In this document: positions 36,927-44,421 of the stretch, piece after piece
How the letters are laid out: each line of letters starts with the position of its first letter
How positions within the stretch are numbered: position 1 is the stretch's first letter
DNA from: Stenotrophomonas acidaminiphila
GTDB taxonomy: Bacteria; Pseudomonadota; Gammaproteobacteria; Xanthomonadales; Xanthomonadaceae
Direction of reading: 5' to 3'
NCBI GenBank assembly: GCA_002951995.1
Contig: CP019797.1
Location: forward strand, 3,022,501 to 3,086,500
DNA length: 64,000 bases
Position numbers and translations under genes: made by a program
Notes under the pieces: generated by a model
What the model was told of the DNA's origin: nothing
What the model saw: only the letters and a program-made list of their open reading frames with translations
Databases searched by the model: none

Positions 36927-38051
36927 ATGACCGCCTGCTCCCACCGCGTCCAGGGCCTCAACAACGACGAGGTGCCCGCCGACTGGCCCGCCATCGCCCC
37001 GCACGAGATCGCGTGGCTGGCCGGGCGCTTCGCGCAGCTGCGCGGCGCGACCGCCGCGCAGTGGCACAGCCCGCGGCCGCTGTCGGCCGCGGCGCTGGTG
37101 GAAACCGCCACCGGGCGCGTGTTCGTCAAGCGCCACCACCACAGCGTGCGCGACGCCGCCACGCTGGGCGAGGAGCACCGCTTCATCGCGCACCTGGCGG
37201 CCGCCGGCGTGCCGGTGGTGCAGGTGCTGCGCGACCACGACGGTGCCACCGCGGTCGAACACGACGGCTGGACCTACGAACTGCACACACCGGGCAACGG
37301 CGAGGACCTGTACCGCGACGCGGTGTCATGGACACCGTTGACCAACGTGGCCCAGGCACGCGACGCCGGGCGCATGCTGGCGCGCCTGCACCAGGCCGCC
37401 ACCCGCTACCACGCCCCGCAGCGCGGCACCCACCTGCTGGTGGCGCGCGACGACCTGATCCGCAGCCACGACCCCATCGCCGCACTCAAGGCCGACCTGG
37501 ACAACCGCCCCGGCCTTGCCCGCTACCTGGCGCGCATTCCGTGGGAGGAACAACTACGCAGGATCGTGCTGCCCTGGCATGCGGGCCTGGCCGAGCGCCT
37601 GCGCGACGAACCGCGGCTGTGGGCGCACAACGACTGGCACGTTTCCAACCTGCTCTGGCAGGGCGACACGGTGAGCACCGTGCTCGACTTCGGCCTGGCC
37701 TCGCCCGCCAGCGCGCTGTTCGACCTGGCCACCGCCATCGAGCGCAATGCGGTCGCCTGGCTGGAGCTGGAACGCGGCGCGCAGGCCGTGCGCATCGACA
37801 TCGCACTGGCGCTGCTCGACGGCTACCGCCAGCTGCTGCCGCTGTCCGCCGCGCGCATGCACCTGCTGGCCGACCTGCTGCCGGTGGTGCACCTGGACTT
37901 CGCGCTGTCCGAAGTGGAGTACTTCGAAGGCGTCACCGGCTCCACCGCCAACGCCGACGTCGCCTGGCAACCGTTCCTGCTCGGCCACGCGCAATGGTTC
38001 GGCAGCGCCGAAGGCCAGGCGCTGTTGGCGGCGCTGCACGCGGCCGCCTGA
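36927..38051 (+). CDS. Phosphotransferase-family kinase (APH fold)
   Basis: 374 residues, aminoglycoside-phosphotransferase/choline-kinase fold. The N-lobe includes the nucleotide-binding Lys in TGRVFVKRHHHSV near residue 70, the catalytic loop is LWAHNDWHVSNLLWQ (H-x-D-x-x-x-x-N) and the metal-binding motif is VLDFGLASPASALFDLATAIER. Substrate unknown; APH-fold kinases also act on sugars and antibiotics, but nothing here points to resistance. Its last 264 bases recur almost identically at 38927-39191. Confidence 0.83.
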   Translation: MTACSHRVQGLNNDEVPADWPAIAPHEIAWLAGRFAQLRGATAAQWHSPRPLSAAALVETATGRVFVKRHHHSVRDAATLGEEHRFIAHLAAAGVPVVQVLRDHDGATAVEHDGWTYELHTPGNGEDLYRDAVSWTPLTNVAQARDAGRMLARLHQAATRYHAPQRGTHLLVARDDLIRSHDPIAALKADLDNRPGLARYLARIPWEEQLRRIVLPWHAGLAERLRDEPRLWAHNDWHVSNLLWQGDTVSTVLDFGLASPASALFDLATAIERNAVAWLELERGAQAVRIDIALALLDGYRQLLPLSAARMHLLADLLPVVHLDFALSEVEYFEGVTGSTANADVAWQPFLLGHAQWFGSAEGQALLAALHAAA

Positions 38052-38055
38052 ATCC

Positions 38056-38170
38056 GCATGCGGGGCAAGCCCCGCATCTACGGAGTGCGGACCATGCAAG
38101 GCAAACCCGCCCCCACGGAGCGCAGCGCTCCGGGACCCGCACCCGTAGGTGCCGGGCTTGCCCGGCATAA
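38056..38170. repeat. Two GTAG REP palindromes after the kinase gene
   Basis: An inverted element (GCGGGGCAAGCCCCGCATC TAC) covers 38060-38081 and a direct element (GTAGGTGCCGGGCTTG...) covers 38146-38168. They interrupt copy 1 of the duplicated region; copy 2 at 39192 lacks them, so they probably inserted after the duplication. Confidence 0.8.
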
Positions 38171-38480
38171 GGTTATGGAATGCCGGTTGGCTGGACATTC
38201 CCAGTCGAGTTGGTCAAACACCGATGCCGGCTGCACTGGCCGGCGATACCGACGAACTGAGTAGGGCGTCCTTTCACTGCGCCGGCGGCAAACGCCCCAT
38301 CGCGGACATGGGTGCCGTCGCCGAACCTGCCGCCGGGTCCGGCTATACGGTCGGCTTGTTAGCCGGACCCGATTAACCCTAAGCTCAAGCTGTATCAAGG
38401 CGGCAGCGAACCATACGATGCGCCATGGATAAGTCGTATAACCGGACCCACGAGTCCGGCTATTGGATAGTTAGGCGGCC
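38171..38480 (+). repeat. Diverged non-coding element, copy 1 (copy 2 at 39200-39503)
   Basis: The two stretches share blocks in the same order: GGTTGGyTGrACATTC, GTCCGGCTA...CTTGTTAGCCGGACCC, ACCATACGrTGCGC, CGTATAACCGGA and TCCGGCTATT. Each contains an 11-base-pair stem GGGTCCGGCTA / TAGCCGGACCC with a 14-base loop (38335-38370 in copy 1), and ends close to a downstream gene start with a GTTAGG or GCTAGA motif that recalls attC right ends. I see no gene in either copy. Confidence 0.65.
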
Positions 38481-38918
38481 ATGAGAAATTACATCGCACT
38501 TGCAGCTCTCCTCTGGTCAGCCACCGCCTGCTCCGCAATGCCAGCCGCTGGCGCGAAGAAGGCCGCGGTGTCGGAGCCCGCGCCAGCCCAAGTGACGGGT
38601 CGGTGGCAGTTTCGTGTGGCCGGGAAAGACGGGGTCCGGGAGCCGGTAGTCACGCTCACCAAGGAGCCTGCAAAGACCTGCCAATCGGGTGATTGGCTCA
38701 AGGCTGTAGTCGTCTCTCCGGGCAGCTTGGCCTTCTCGCAACCCGCCTACACTTACTCAAACGGCCGGCTTGAACTCCTCCTGTCGTCCGAACTCTGCGA
38801 TGCATACACTTCGCTTGTCGGCAACGTATCTGGCGGGCGCTTCAGTGGCACGCATGTGTCGGATGGCCTGTTCGGCAGCATCGAGCATGGCAAGGTCACT
38901 GGGGTGCGCCAGCCGTAG
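38481..38918 (+). CDS. Hypothetical lipoprotein between duplicated blocks
   Basis: 145 residues with signal peptide and lipobox (LAALLWSATAC). The mature part has a beta-rich look (VTGRWQFRVAGKDGVREPVVTL; LSSELCDAYTSLVGNVSGGRFSGTHV) with two further cysteines. I do not recognise the family. GTTAGGC sits 11 bases before the ATG. It is bracketed by the two copies of the kinase-3' end plus non-coding element, so it may have come in by recombination between repeats or as a gene cassette. GC content is moderate. Confidence 0.68.
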   Translation: MRNYIALAALLWSATACSAMPAAGAKKAAVSEPAPAQVTGRWQFRVAGKDGVREPVVTLTKEPAKTCQSGDWLKAVVVSPGSLAFSQPAYTYSNGRLELLLSSELCDAYTSLVGNVSGGRFSGTHVSDGLFGSIEHGKVTGVRQP

Positions 38919-38926
38919 TCGCTGGC

Positions 38927-39191
38927 CGTGCGCATCGACATCGCACTGGCGCTGCTCGACGGCTACCGCCAGCTGCTGCCGCTGTCCGCCGCGCGCATGC
39001 ACCTGCTGGCCGACCTGCTGCCGGTGGTGCACCTGGACTTCGCGCTGTCCGAAGTGGAGTACTTCGAAGGCGTCACCGGCTCCACCACCAACGCCGACGT
39101 GGCATGGCAACCGTTCCTGCTCGGCCATGCGCAATGGTTCGGCAGCGCCGAAGGCCAGGCGCTGTTGGCGGCGCTGCATGCCGCTGCCTGA
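38927..39191 (+). pseudogene. Duplicated 3' fragment of the APH-fold kinase gene
   Basis: The 87 codons from VRIDIALALLDGYRQLLPLS to the stop match 37787-38051 at about 97% (differences are a handful of third-base changes and one Ala-to-Thr). It has no 5' part, catalytic loop or start of its own, so it cannot make a kinase. The non-coding sequence after it diverges much more from its partner than the coding part does. Confidence 0.88.
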
Positions 39192-39199
39192 GCACGCAG

Positions 39200-39503
39200 A
39201 CGGTTGGTTGAACATTCTCGGTCAAGCTAGTCGAACACCGCCCCAGCTGAGCTGGACAGCAGCGCCAAGGAATTGGACACGGCTCCCTTTCGCTGGGCGG
39301 ACGACCCAAAGCGGAAATCCGCCTGAGTGCACGCTCGGGACTCCGCTGGGTCCGGCTATTTCATCAGCTTGTTAGCCGGACCCAGACGTCCTAGTATCGG
39401 GCCGCATCAAGGGGATAGCTCACCATACGGTGCGCTGTGGATAAATCGTATAACCGGATCCGGGATCCGGCTATTAGGTAGCTAGACCTCAAATAAGAAT
39501 TCA
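39200..39503 (+). repeat. Diverged non-coding element, copy 2
   Basis: Second copy of the element described at 38171-38480, without the REP insertion. The 11-base-pair GGGTCCGGCTA / TAGCCGGACCC stem lies around 39350-39385, and ATAACCGGATCC...GGATCCGGCTATTAGG ends about 30 bases before the next ATG. No gene seen. Confidence 0.65.
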
Positions 39504-40061
39504 ATGAGCCTTCGCAACTTCCACGTCGACTCAAACGTCACTGATGCCCAGCTACTGAAGCGGGCTGCGGCGCTCTATAAGAATTTTGCTGGCTCTTTCC
39601 GGCAAGCGGCCGCGAATGGGCACTTCACATTCGGTGGCATCACACTCCAAGATCGCGATCTAAACCGCGTTCATTCCATCGTTACCGAGATTGACGCACG
39701 CCGTTTGTTCTATGCTTGCGGCGAAGACGAGTCGCCTCAGTATGCTATGCAAAGCCCCTACGAAGCGCGCAAGGCGATTATGCAAGAGACCAAGGGTGTT
39801 TGGGCCGATCCGTCCTGCGAACGTCTCATTCAAGAGATAACAGCCACTCTGAGCGAGCACTGCACAGCAGCAGAGAAGCTGGCAAATGCAGGTGGAGACG
39901 TGTGGTCACCTGACAGGGTCAAGTTCATGATGGTTATGACCGAGATGCGTTTGGGCACTTGGTTGCTGGTTGCAGCTCTCAAGAAGAAACTCGGCTCAAT
40001 AATTCAGCCTCGCAATCTGCCGATAGACCTCGAGAACCTTGTTCAGGCAGGTGAGGTCTAA
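39504..40061 (+). CDS. Integron-cassette hypothetical protein
   Basis: 185 residues, soluble, mostly helical (ALYKNFAGSFRQAAANGHF; KLANAGGDVWSPDRVKFMMVMTEMRLGTWLLVAALKKKLGS). I do not recognise it. Its stop overlaps the attC R''-type box GTCTAAC, the usual compact layout of an integron gene cassette. Codon use and base composition are less GC-rich than the flanking chromosome, in line with foreign origin. It has no promoter that I can see, as usual for cassettes. Confidence 0.8.
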   Translation: MSLRNFHVDSNVTDAQLLKRAAALYKNFAGSFRQAAANGHFTFGGITLQDRDLNRVHSIVTEIDARRLFYACGEDESPQYAMQSPYEARKAIMQETKGVWADPSCERLIQEITATLSEHCTAAEKLANAGGDVWSPDRVKFMMVMTEMRLGTWLLVAALKKKLGSIIQPRNLPIDLENLVQAGEV

Positions 40062-40114
40062 CAATCATTCAAGCCGACGCTGCTTCGCGGCGCGACCTAA
40101 TTCAGGCGTTAGCA
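40056..40114 (+). other. attC recombination site (59-base element) 1
   Basis: 59 bases from GTCTAAC (40056-40062) to GTTAGCA (40108-40114). Inside are the L-box stem CAAGCCGACG and the complementary region around GCTTCGCGGCGCGAC. The overall sequence looks very close to the attC of the aadA1 cassette. It follows directly on the stop of one cassette gene and precedes the GTG of the next by 15 bases. Confidence 0.88.
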
Positions 40115-40129
40115 GTTACAGGGGGAATT

Positions 40130-41071
40130 GTGGCATACGAGTTGAAAGACAGGCTTGTGGTTGGCGTGGCATCAAGCGCCATGTTTGATCTGACTGAATC
40201 AGACAAAATTTTCAGGGGGCAGGGGGAGGAGCCGTATCGACAGTATCAAGAGGCTCATAAGAACAACCCGTTGAATGAGGGGGTCGCTTTCTCATTCATC
40301 AAGCGCTTGCTCACACTCAATGACCTAAGTCCAGCAGGTACAGGGCCATTGATAGAGGTTGTCTTGCTCTCTCGTAATGATCCAGATACGGGACTTCGCG
40401 TGATGAAGTCCATCGAACATCACGGATTAGGAATAACTCGTGCGATCTTTCAGCAAGGCGTGTCTCCATACGACTACATACCAGCCCTGAATATTTCGTT
40501 GTTCCTTTCATCCAACCAGAGCGATGTTCTTGAAGCCATCGCCAAGGGTTTTCCAGCCGGCTACGTGATGGAATCAAAGAAGATTGATGACCCTCAAGAC
40601 AAGACCTTGCGGATCGCATTCGACTTTGATGGCGTAGTGGCTGATGACACTGCTGAGACCGTTATGCAGCAGACGAAAGATGTCCTGAAATTCCACGACC
40701 ATGAGACTGCCAACGTAATGGAGCCACTCGGCGGTGGTCCACTCAAGGAATTTTTGCTGAAAGTTTCAAAAATACAGAAGGTCGAAGAAGAGAAACGAAA
40801 AGAAGACCCATCCTATAAGAATCGTCTTCGCGTATCTATTGTCACGGCAAGGAATGCGCCTTCCCATGAGCGAGCTATCAATACACTGAAGAGTTGGGGA
40901 GTAATGGCGAATGATGCATTCTTTCTTGGAGGGGTAGAGAAGAAGCTTGTCTTGGATGTTCTACAACCGCATATCTTCTTTGACGACCAATCCGGGCATC
41001 TTGCGACCGCAAGCGAGGTGGCTCCATCAGTCCACATTCCTTTCGGCATCGCGAACAAACCAAAAGATTGA
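40130..41071 (+). CDS. Cytosolic 5'-nucleotidase family protein in an integron cassette
   Basis: 313 residues. Similar in order to the cN-I nucleotidase family: VVGVASSAMFDLTESDKIF, AFSFIKRLLTLND, VEVVLLSRNDPDTGLRVMKSIEHHGLGITRAIFQQGVSPYDYI, then the acidic motif LRIAFDFDGVVADDTAE and late DLDVLQPHIFFDDQSGH. It should dephosphorylate nucleoside monophosphates. Start is a GTG at 40130 with a GGGGG site. It is the second cassette, flanked by attC sites, and lower in GC than the host. Such cassettes can affect nucleotide pools; any defence role is only a guess. Confidence 0.82.
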   Translation: MAYELKDRLVVGVASSAMFDLTESDKIFRGQGEEPYRQYQEAHKNNPLNEGVAFSFIKRLLTLNDLSPAGTGPLIEVVLLSRNDPDTGLRVMKSIEHHGLGITRAIFQQGVSPYDYIPALNISLFLSSNQSDVLEAIAKGFPAGYVMESKKIDDPQDKTLRIAFDFDGVVADDTAETVMQQTKDVLKFHDHETANVMEPLGGGPLKEFLLKVSKIQKVEEEKRKEDPSYKNRLRVSIVTARNAPSHERAINTLKSWGVMANDAFFLGGVEKKLVLDVLQPHIFFDDQSGHLATASEVAPSVHIPFGIANKPKD

Positions 41072-41072
41072 C

Positions 41073-41130
41073 TGCTAACAGTTCATTCAAGCCGACGCCT
41101 CTTCGCGGCGTGGCCTAACTCAGGCATCGA
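41073..41130 (+). other. attC recombination site 2 with decayed right end
   Basis: TGCTAAC at 41073, then ATTCAAGCCGACGCC, TCTTCGCGGCGTGGCC and TAACTCAGGC, parallel to attC 1. The last bases read CATCGATG where a GTTAG core is expected, so the site has lost its R' box and this end of the array is probably fixed. Confidence 0.8.
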
Positions 41131-41280
41131 TGTCCGCTCCTAGCCGACTCCTGCCATTAATTACCCACAGCCCGCTAAAGCGCCTCTACTGCGTCCAACT
41201 CGCTGGCGGCGGTGTCCAGTCCGATGGCAGAGCTTTCCCGCTCCTTGGCTGCACATAAGGGGCTTCGCCGGGAAGGCTCC

Positions 41281-41304
41281 ATGCGGGGCGAGCCCCGCAT
41301 CTAC
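41281..41304. repeat. Single GTAG REP palindrome (reverse orientation)
   Basis: ATGCGGGGCGAGCCCCGCAT followed by CTAC, the inverted form of the element seen elsewhere in the window. It lies between the attC array and the thiamine riboswitch. Confidence 0.8.
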
Positions 41305-41385
41305 GAGGTGCGAGGCCCCATGCGCGCAAGCACCCCCAACCCACCCACGGGCCAAGCCACGCTATTTGTGGTCAAATACGCCCCT

Positions 41386-41464
41386 GAAGCGGGGGTGCCT
41401 GGGCTTGTCCAGGCTGAGAGAGTCCCTTGGAACCTGATCCGGTTTGCACCGGCGTAGGGAGCTT
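41386..41464 (+). promoter_or_regulatory. TPP riboswitch (thi box)
   Basis: The conserved parts appear in order: GGGGGTGCC, a short stem, GGCTGAGAGAG, CCCTTGGAACCTGATCC, a GGTT...ACC hairpin, GGCGTAGGGAGC. The CTGAGA and GAACCTGATC cores are diagnostic. It sits in the leader of the following receptor-transporter operon, 71 bases before the ATG, so thiamine pyrophosphate should switch the operon off. Confidence 0.94.
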
Positions 41465-41534
41465 TGAGCAGCAGGCACACCGCCTTCGTGGCCGGTCGCG
41501 CGTGCGCGCCTTCGCTTCGTCTCCCCCACGGCTG

Positions 41535-43715
41535 ATGACGAAACGAATGAACCGCTGCCCCTCCCTTTCGCTGTTGACCGCCGCGCTGGCCGCGGCCCTG
41601 CCGCTGCACGCGCACGCCCTGGACACCGCCGCCGAGCGCTCGCCCACCGAGCTGGCTGCCGTGCGTGTACAGGCCAAACAACCCGGCGCAAAGGAGCCGC
41701 AGTCCAACAGCTTCGGCAGTGGCGACTGGAAGAACACCCCGGCCTCCATCAGCGTGCTGGACCGCGGGCTGCTCGACCGCCGCGTGGTGCGCACGCTGTC
41801 CGAGCTGGCCGACAACGATGCCTCGCTGGGCGACAGCTACGCGCCGGTGGGCTACTACCAGAACGTCGCCATCCGTGGCTTCGCACTGGATACCGCCACC
41901 GGCTACCGCTTCAACGGCCTGAGCATCGCCGGCGAACAGCGGCTGGCGCTGGAGAACGTGCAGCAGGTGGAAATCCTCAAGGGCGAGGCCGGGCTGGCCG
42001 CCGGGGTGATCGCCCCGGGTGGCGTCATCAACTACGTTGGCAAGCGCCCGGCCGAGGTGCGCAAGGTCACCTTGGGCACCGACGCCGAAGGCTCGCGCTA
42101 CGCCGCCATCGACATGGGCCACTGGCTGACGCCGCGCATCGGCGTGCGCTTCAACGCCGCCTGGGACAACAGCCACTCCTACATCGACCATGCCGATGGC
42201 CGCCGCAACTTCTACGCGCTGGCCACCGACTGGCTGATCGGCGAACGCGGCAAGCTGGAGGTGGACGCCAGCTACCAGACCAGCGCGCAGCGCTCGGCCT
42301 CGGGCTACCAGCTGCTGGGCGCCGGCGCGCTGCCGCAGCACGTGGACCGCACGCAGATGCTGGGCTACCAGCGCTGGCAGAAGCCGGTGGGCATCGACAG
42401 CACCAACCTCAGCGCACTGCACACCTACGATTTCAGCCCGGCGTGGCAGTCGCGGGTGTCGGCCAGCCACAGCCGCTCGGTGATCGACGACAACGTGGCC
42501 TTCGCCTACGGCTGCTACTACGCCGAAGCCTGCTGGGACGGCAGCGTGCCGGGCAACTACTTCGCGCCCAACGGCGACTACGACATCTACGATTACCGCA
42601 GCCCCGACGACACCCGCCGCAACCAGCAGCTGCGCGCCGAACTGCGCGGCCGCTTCGCCACCGGCGCGGTCGGGCACCAGCTGGTGCTCGGCGCCGACTA
42701 CTTCCACCGCAGCGTGGACAAGCGCCGCAACGTCAACGCATACGTCGGCACCGGCAACATCCATGACCCCGCGGTGCCGCAGTTCGAGCCCTCACCGCTG
42801 CAGCCGGGCCCCTCCGTGCGGCGCGTGGACAGCCGCCAGAAGGCGCTGTTCGTACTGGACCGCATGCAGCTGGCCGACAACTGGCAGTGGCTGGCCGGTG
42901 GACGCTTCGTGCGCCTGGACGAGCGCGCCTGGGACAAGCGCGGCAACCCCGAGCGCGACAGCCGGGTGTCGCACTTCCTGCCGCAGACCGCGCTGATCTG
43001 GAGTGCCAACCCGCAGCTCAACCTGTACGCCAGCTACGTGCGCGGCATCGCCCTGGGCCAGGAAGCGCCGTTCTGGACCAGCAACGAAGGCAGCTTCCTG
43101 CCGTCGGTGCTGTCGCGCCAGCTGGAAGTGGGCGCCAAGTACACGCCCACCGACGCGCTGACCCTGGGCGCGGCGCTGTTCCGCATCAGCCGGCCGTTCC
43201 AGTACGCCAAACCGGACGCCAGCGACTACGGCTACACCTTCGTGCAGGAAGGCCGGCAGACCCACACCGGGCTGGAACTGAGCGCGCGCGGGCGCGTGGG
43301 CGACAACCTGCAGCTCAGCGCCAGCGCCAGCGTGCTGCAGGCGCGGGCGCGCGGCACCGGCACCCCGGCCTACGAAGGCCACCCGCTGATCAACGTGCCC
43401 ACCACCCGCGCCAGCGTGCACGCCGACTACGCGCTGCCGTGGGTGCCCGGGCTGGGCGTGACCGGCGGCTGGCGCTTCGCGTCTTCCAACGTGGCCACTG
43501 CCGACGGCCGCGTGCGCGCCCCCGCCTACGGCGTGGTCGATGCCGGCCTGCGCTTCCGGCATGAGCTGCACGGCCGCACGCTGGACTGGAACCTGAGCGT
43601 GGACAACGTGTTCAACCGCTTCTACTGGCGCGACACCGGCAGCAGCTCGGGCGACTACTACCTGTTCCCGGGCGCCCCGCGCCAGGCGCGGCTGACGGTG
43701 AGCTTCGCGCTATGA
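41535..43715 (+). CDS. TonB-dependent receptor, predicted thiamine uptake
   Basis: 726 residues. Signal peptide ending LPLHAHA, TonB-box-like TELAAVRVQAK, plug (TLSELADNDASLGDSYAPVGYYQNVAIRGFALDTATGYRFNGLSI, NVQQVEILKGEAGLAAGVIAPGGVINYVGKRP) and a barrel ending SFAL. By sequence alone this looks like a ferrisiderophore-type receptor, but the TPP riboswitch before it and the PnuC-type gene after it (overlap ATGA) make thiamine or a precursor the likely cargo. Start 41535 (MTKRMNRC) or 41547. Confidence 0.88.
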   Translation: MTKRMNRCPSLSLLTAALAAALPLHAHALDTAAERSPTELAAVRVQAKQPGAKEPQSNSFGSGDWKNTPASISVLDRGLLDRRVVRTLSELADNDASLGDSYAPVGYYQNVAIRGFALDTATGYRFNGLSIAGEQRLALENVQQVEILKGEAGLAAGVIAPGGVINYVGKRPAEVRKVTLGTDAEGSRYAAIDMGHWLTPRIGVRFNAAWDNSHSYIDHADGRRNFYALATDWLIGERGKLEVDASYQTSAQRSASGYQLLGAGALPQHVDRTQMLGYQRWQKPVGIDSTNLSALHTYDFSPAWQSRVSASHSRSVIDDNVAFAYGCYYAEACWDGSVPGNYFAPNGDYDIYDYRSPDDTRRNQQLRAELRGRFATGAVGHQLVLGADYFHRSVDKRRNVNAYVGTGNIHDPAVPQFEPSPLQPGPSVRRVDSRQKALFVLDRMQLADNWQWLAGGRFVRLDERAWDKRGNPERDSRVSHFLPQTALIWSANPQLNLYASYVRGIALGQEAPFWTSNEGSFLPSVLSRQLEVGAKYTPTDALTLGAALFRISRPFQYAKPDASDYGYTFVQEGRQTHTGLELSARGRVGDNLQLSASASVLQARARGTGTPAYEGHPLINVPTTRASVHADYALPWVPGLGVTGGWRFASSNVATADGRVRAPAYGVVDAGLRFRHELHGRTLDWNLSVDNVFNRFYWRDTGSSSGDYYLFPGAPRQARLTVSFAL

Positions 43716-44305
43716 ACCCGGCCCTGCTGGAATGGTCGGCGGTCATCGCCAGCGCCCTGGGCGTGTGGCTGATGGCGCAGCGGCGCATGCTGGCCTGGCC
43801 GGTGGGGCTGGTGTCGGTGGGCATGTACGCGCTGGTGTTCTTCGAGGCGCGGCTGTATTCGGACATGCTGCTGCAGGGCGCGTTCGCCGCGTTCCTGGGC
43901 TACGGCTGGGCCACCTGGCACCGCCAGGACAAGCCCGACGGCCGCGTCGCCATCGCCCCGCTGGCCATGCAAGCCGGCGCCCGCGACCTGGCCATAGGCG
44001 TGGCCTTCGGCCTGGCCCTGGGCGCGGCCATGCACACCTGGACCAACGCCGCCCTGCCCTGGCTGGACGCCATGCTCGCCGCGCTCAGCCTGGTGGCGCA
44101 GTGGTGGCAGGCGCGCCGCCACGCCGCGGCATGGTGGCTGTGGATCGTGGTGGACGTGGTCTACGTGGGCATGTACCTGGTGAAAGCGCTGCACGCCACC
44201 GCCGCGCTGTACCTGGTGTTCGTGGCGCTGGCGGCCACCGGCCTGCATGCGTGGAAGAAACAGCAGAAGCGGGCTCGGGAGCACGCGCCGGCATCGTTTC
44301 CCTGA
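43712..44305 (+). CDS. pnuT: PnuC-family transporter, predicted thiamine permease PnuT
   Basis: 197-residue inner-membrane protein with seven helices, beginning MNPALLEWSAVIASALGVWLMAQ, and with WLWIVVDVVYVGMYLVKAL and the Trp-rich WPVGLVSVGMYALVFFEARLYSDMLLQ motif of the PnuC family. Coupled by ATGA to the TonB receptor and under the TPP riboswitch, hence PnuT rather than nicotinamide riboside PnuC. A diverged fragment of the same gene lies at 45.85 kb. Confidence 0.85.
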   Translation: MNPALLEWSAVIASALGVWLMAQRRMLAWPVGLVSVGMYALVFFEARLYSDMLLQGAFAAFLGYGWATWHRQDKPDGRVAIAPLAMQAGARDLAIGVAFGLALGAAMHTWTNAALPWLDAMLAALSLVAQWWQARRHAAAWWLWIVVDVVYVGMYLVKALHATAALYLVFVALAATGLHAWKKQQKRAREHAPASFP

Positions 44306-44421
44306 CCCCGTCAAACGCCCTCGTTTGCCGGCGGCCATCGAAGCACGGGTGGCCGCCGGCGGGCGACAGGCCGCCCTGGTTGGCACAGGGAAGGGTAGCG
44401 GCGCTCCAAGGGAGGCCGCAC

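Noticed and set aside
36927-38051. Aminoglycoside resistance kinase
   Set aside because: Only the general APH fold is present; no close resemblance to a known resistance enzyme, and no linkage to resistance cassettes beyond neighbouring attC sites.
41427-41534. N-terminal extension of the thiamine receptor to 41427
   Set aside because: It would start inside the TPP riboswitch; the signal peptide begins at 41535 or 41547.
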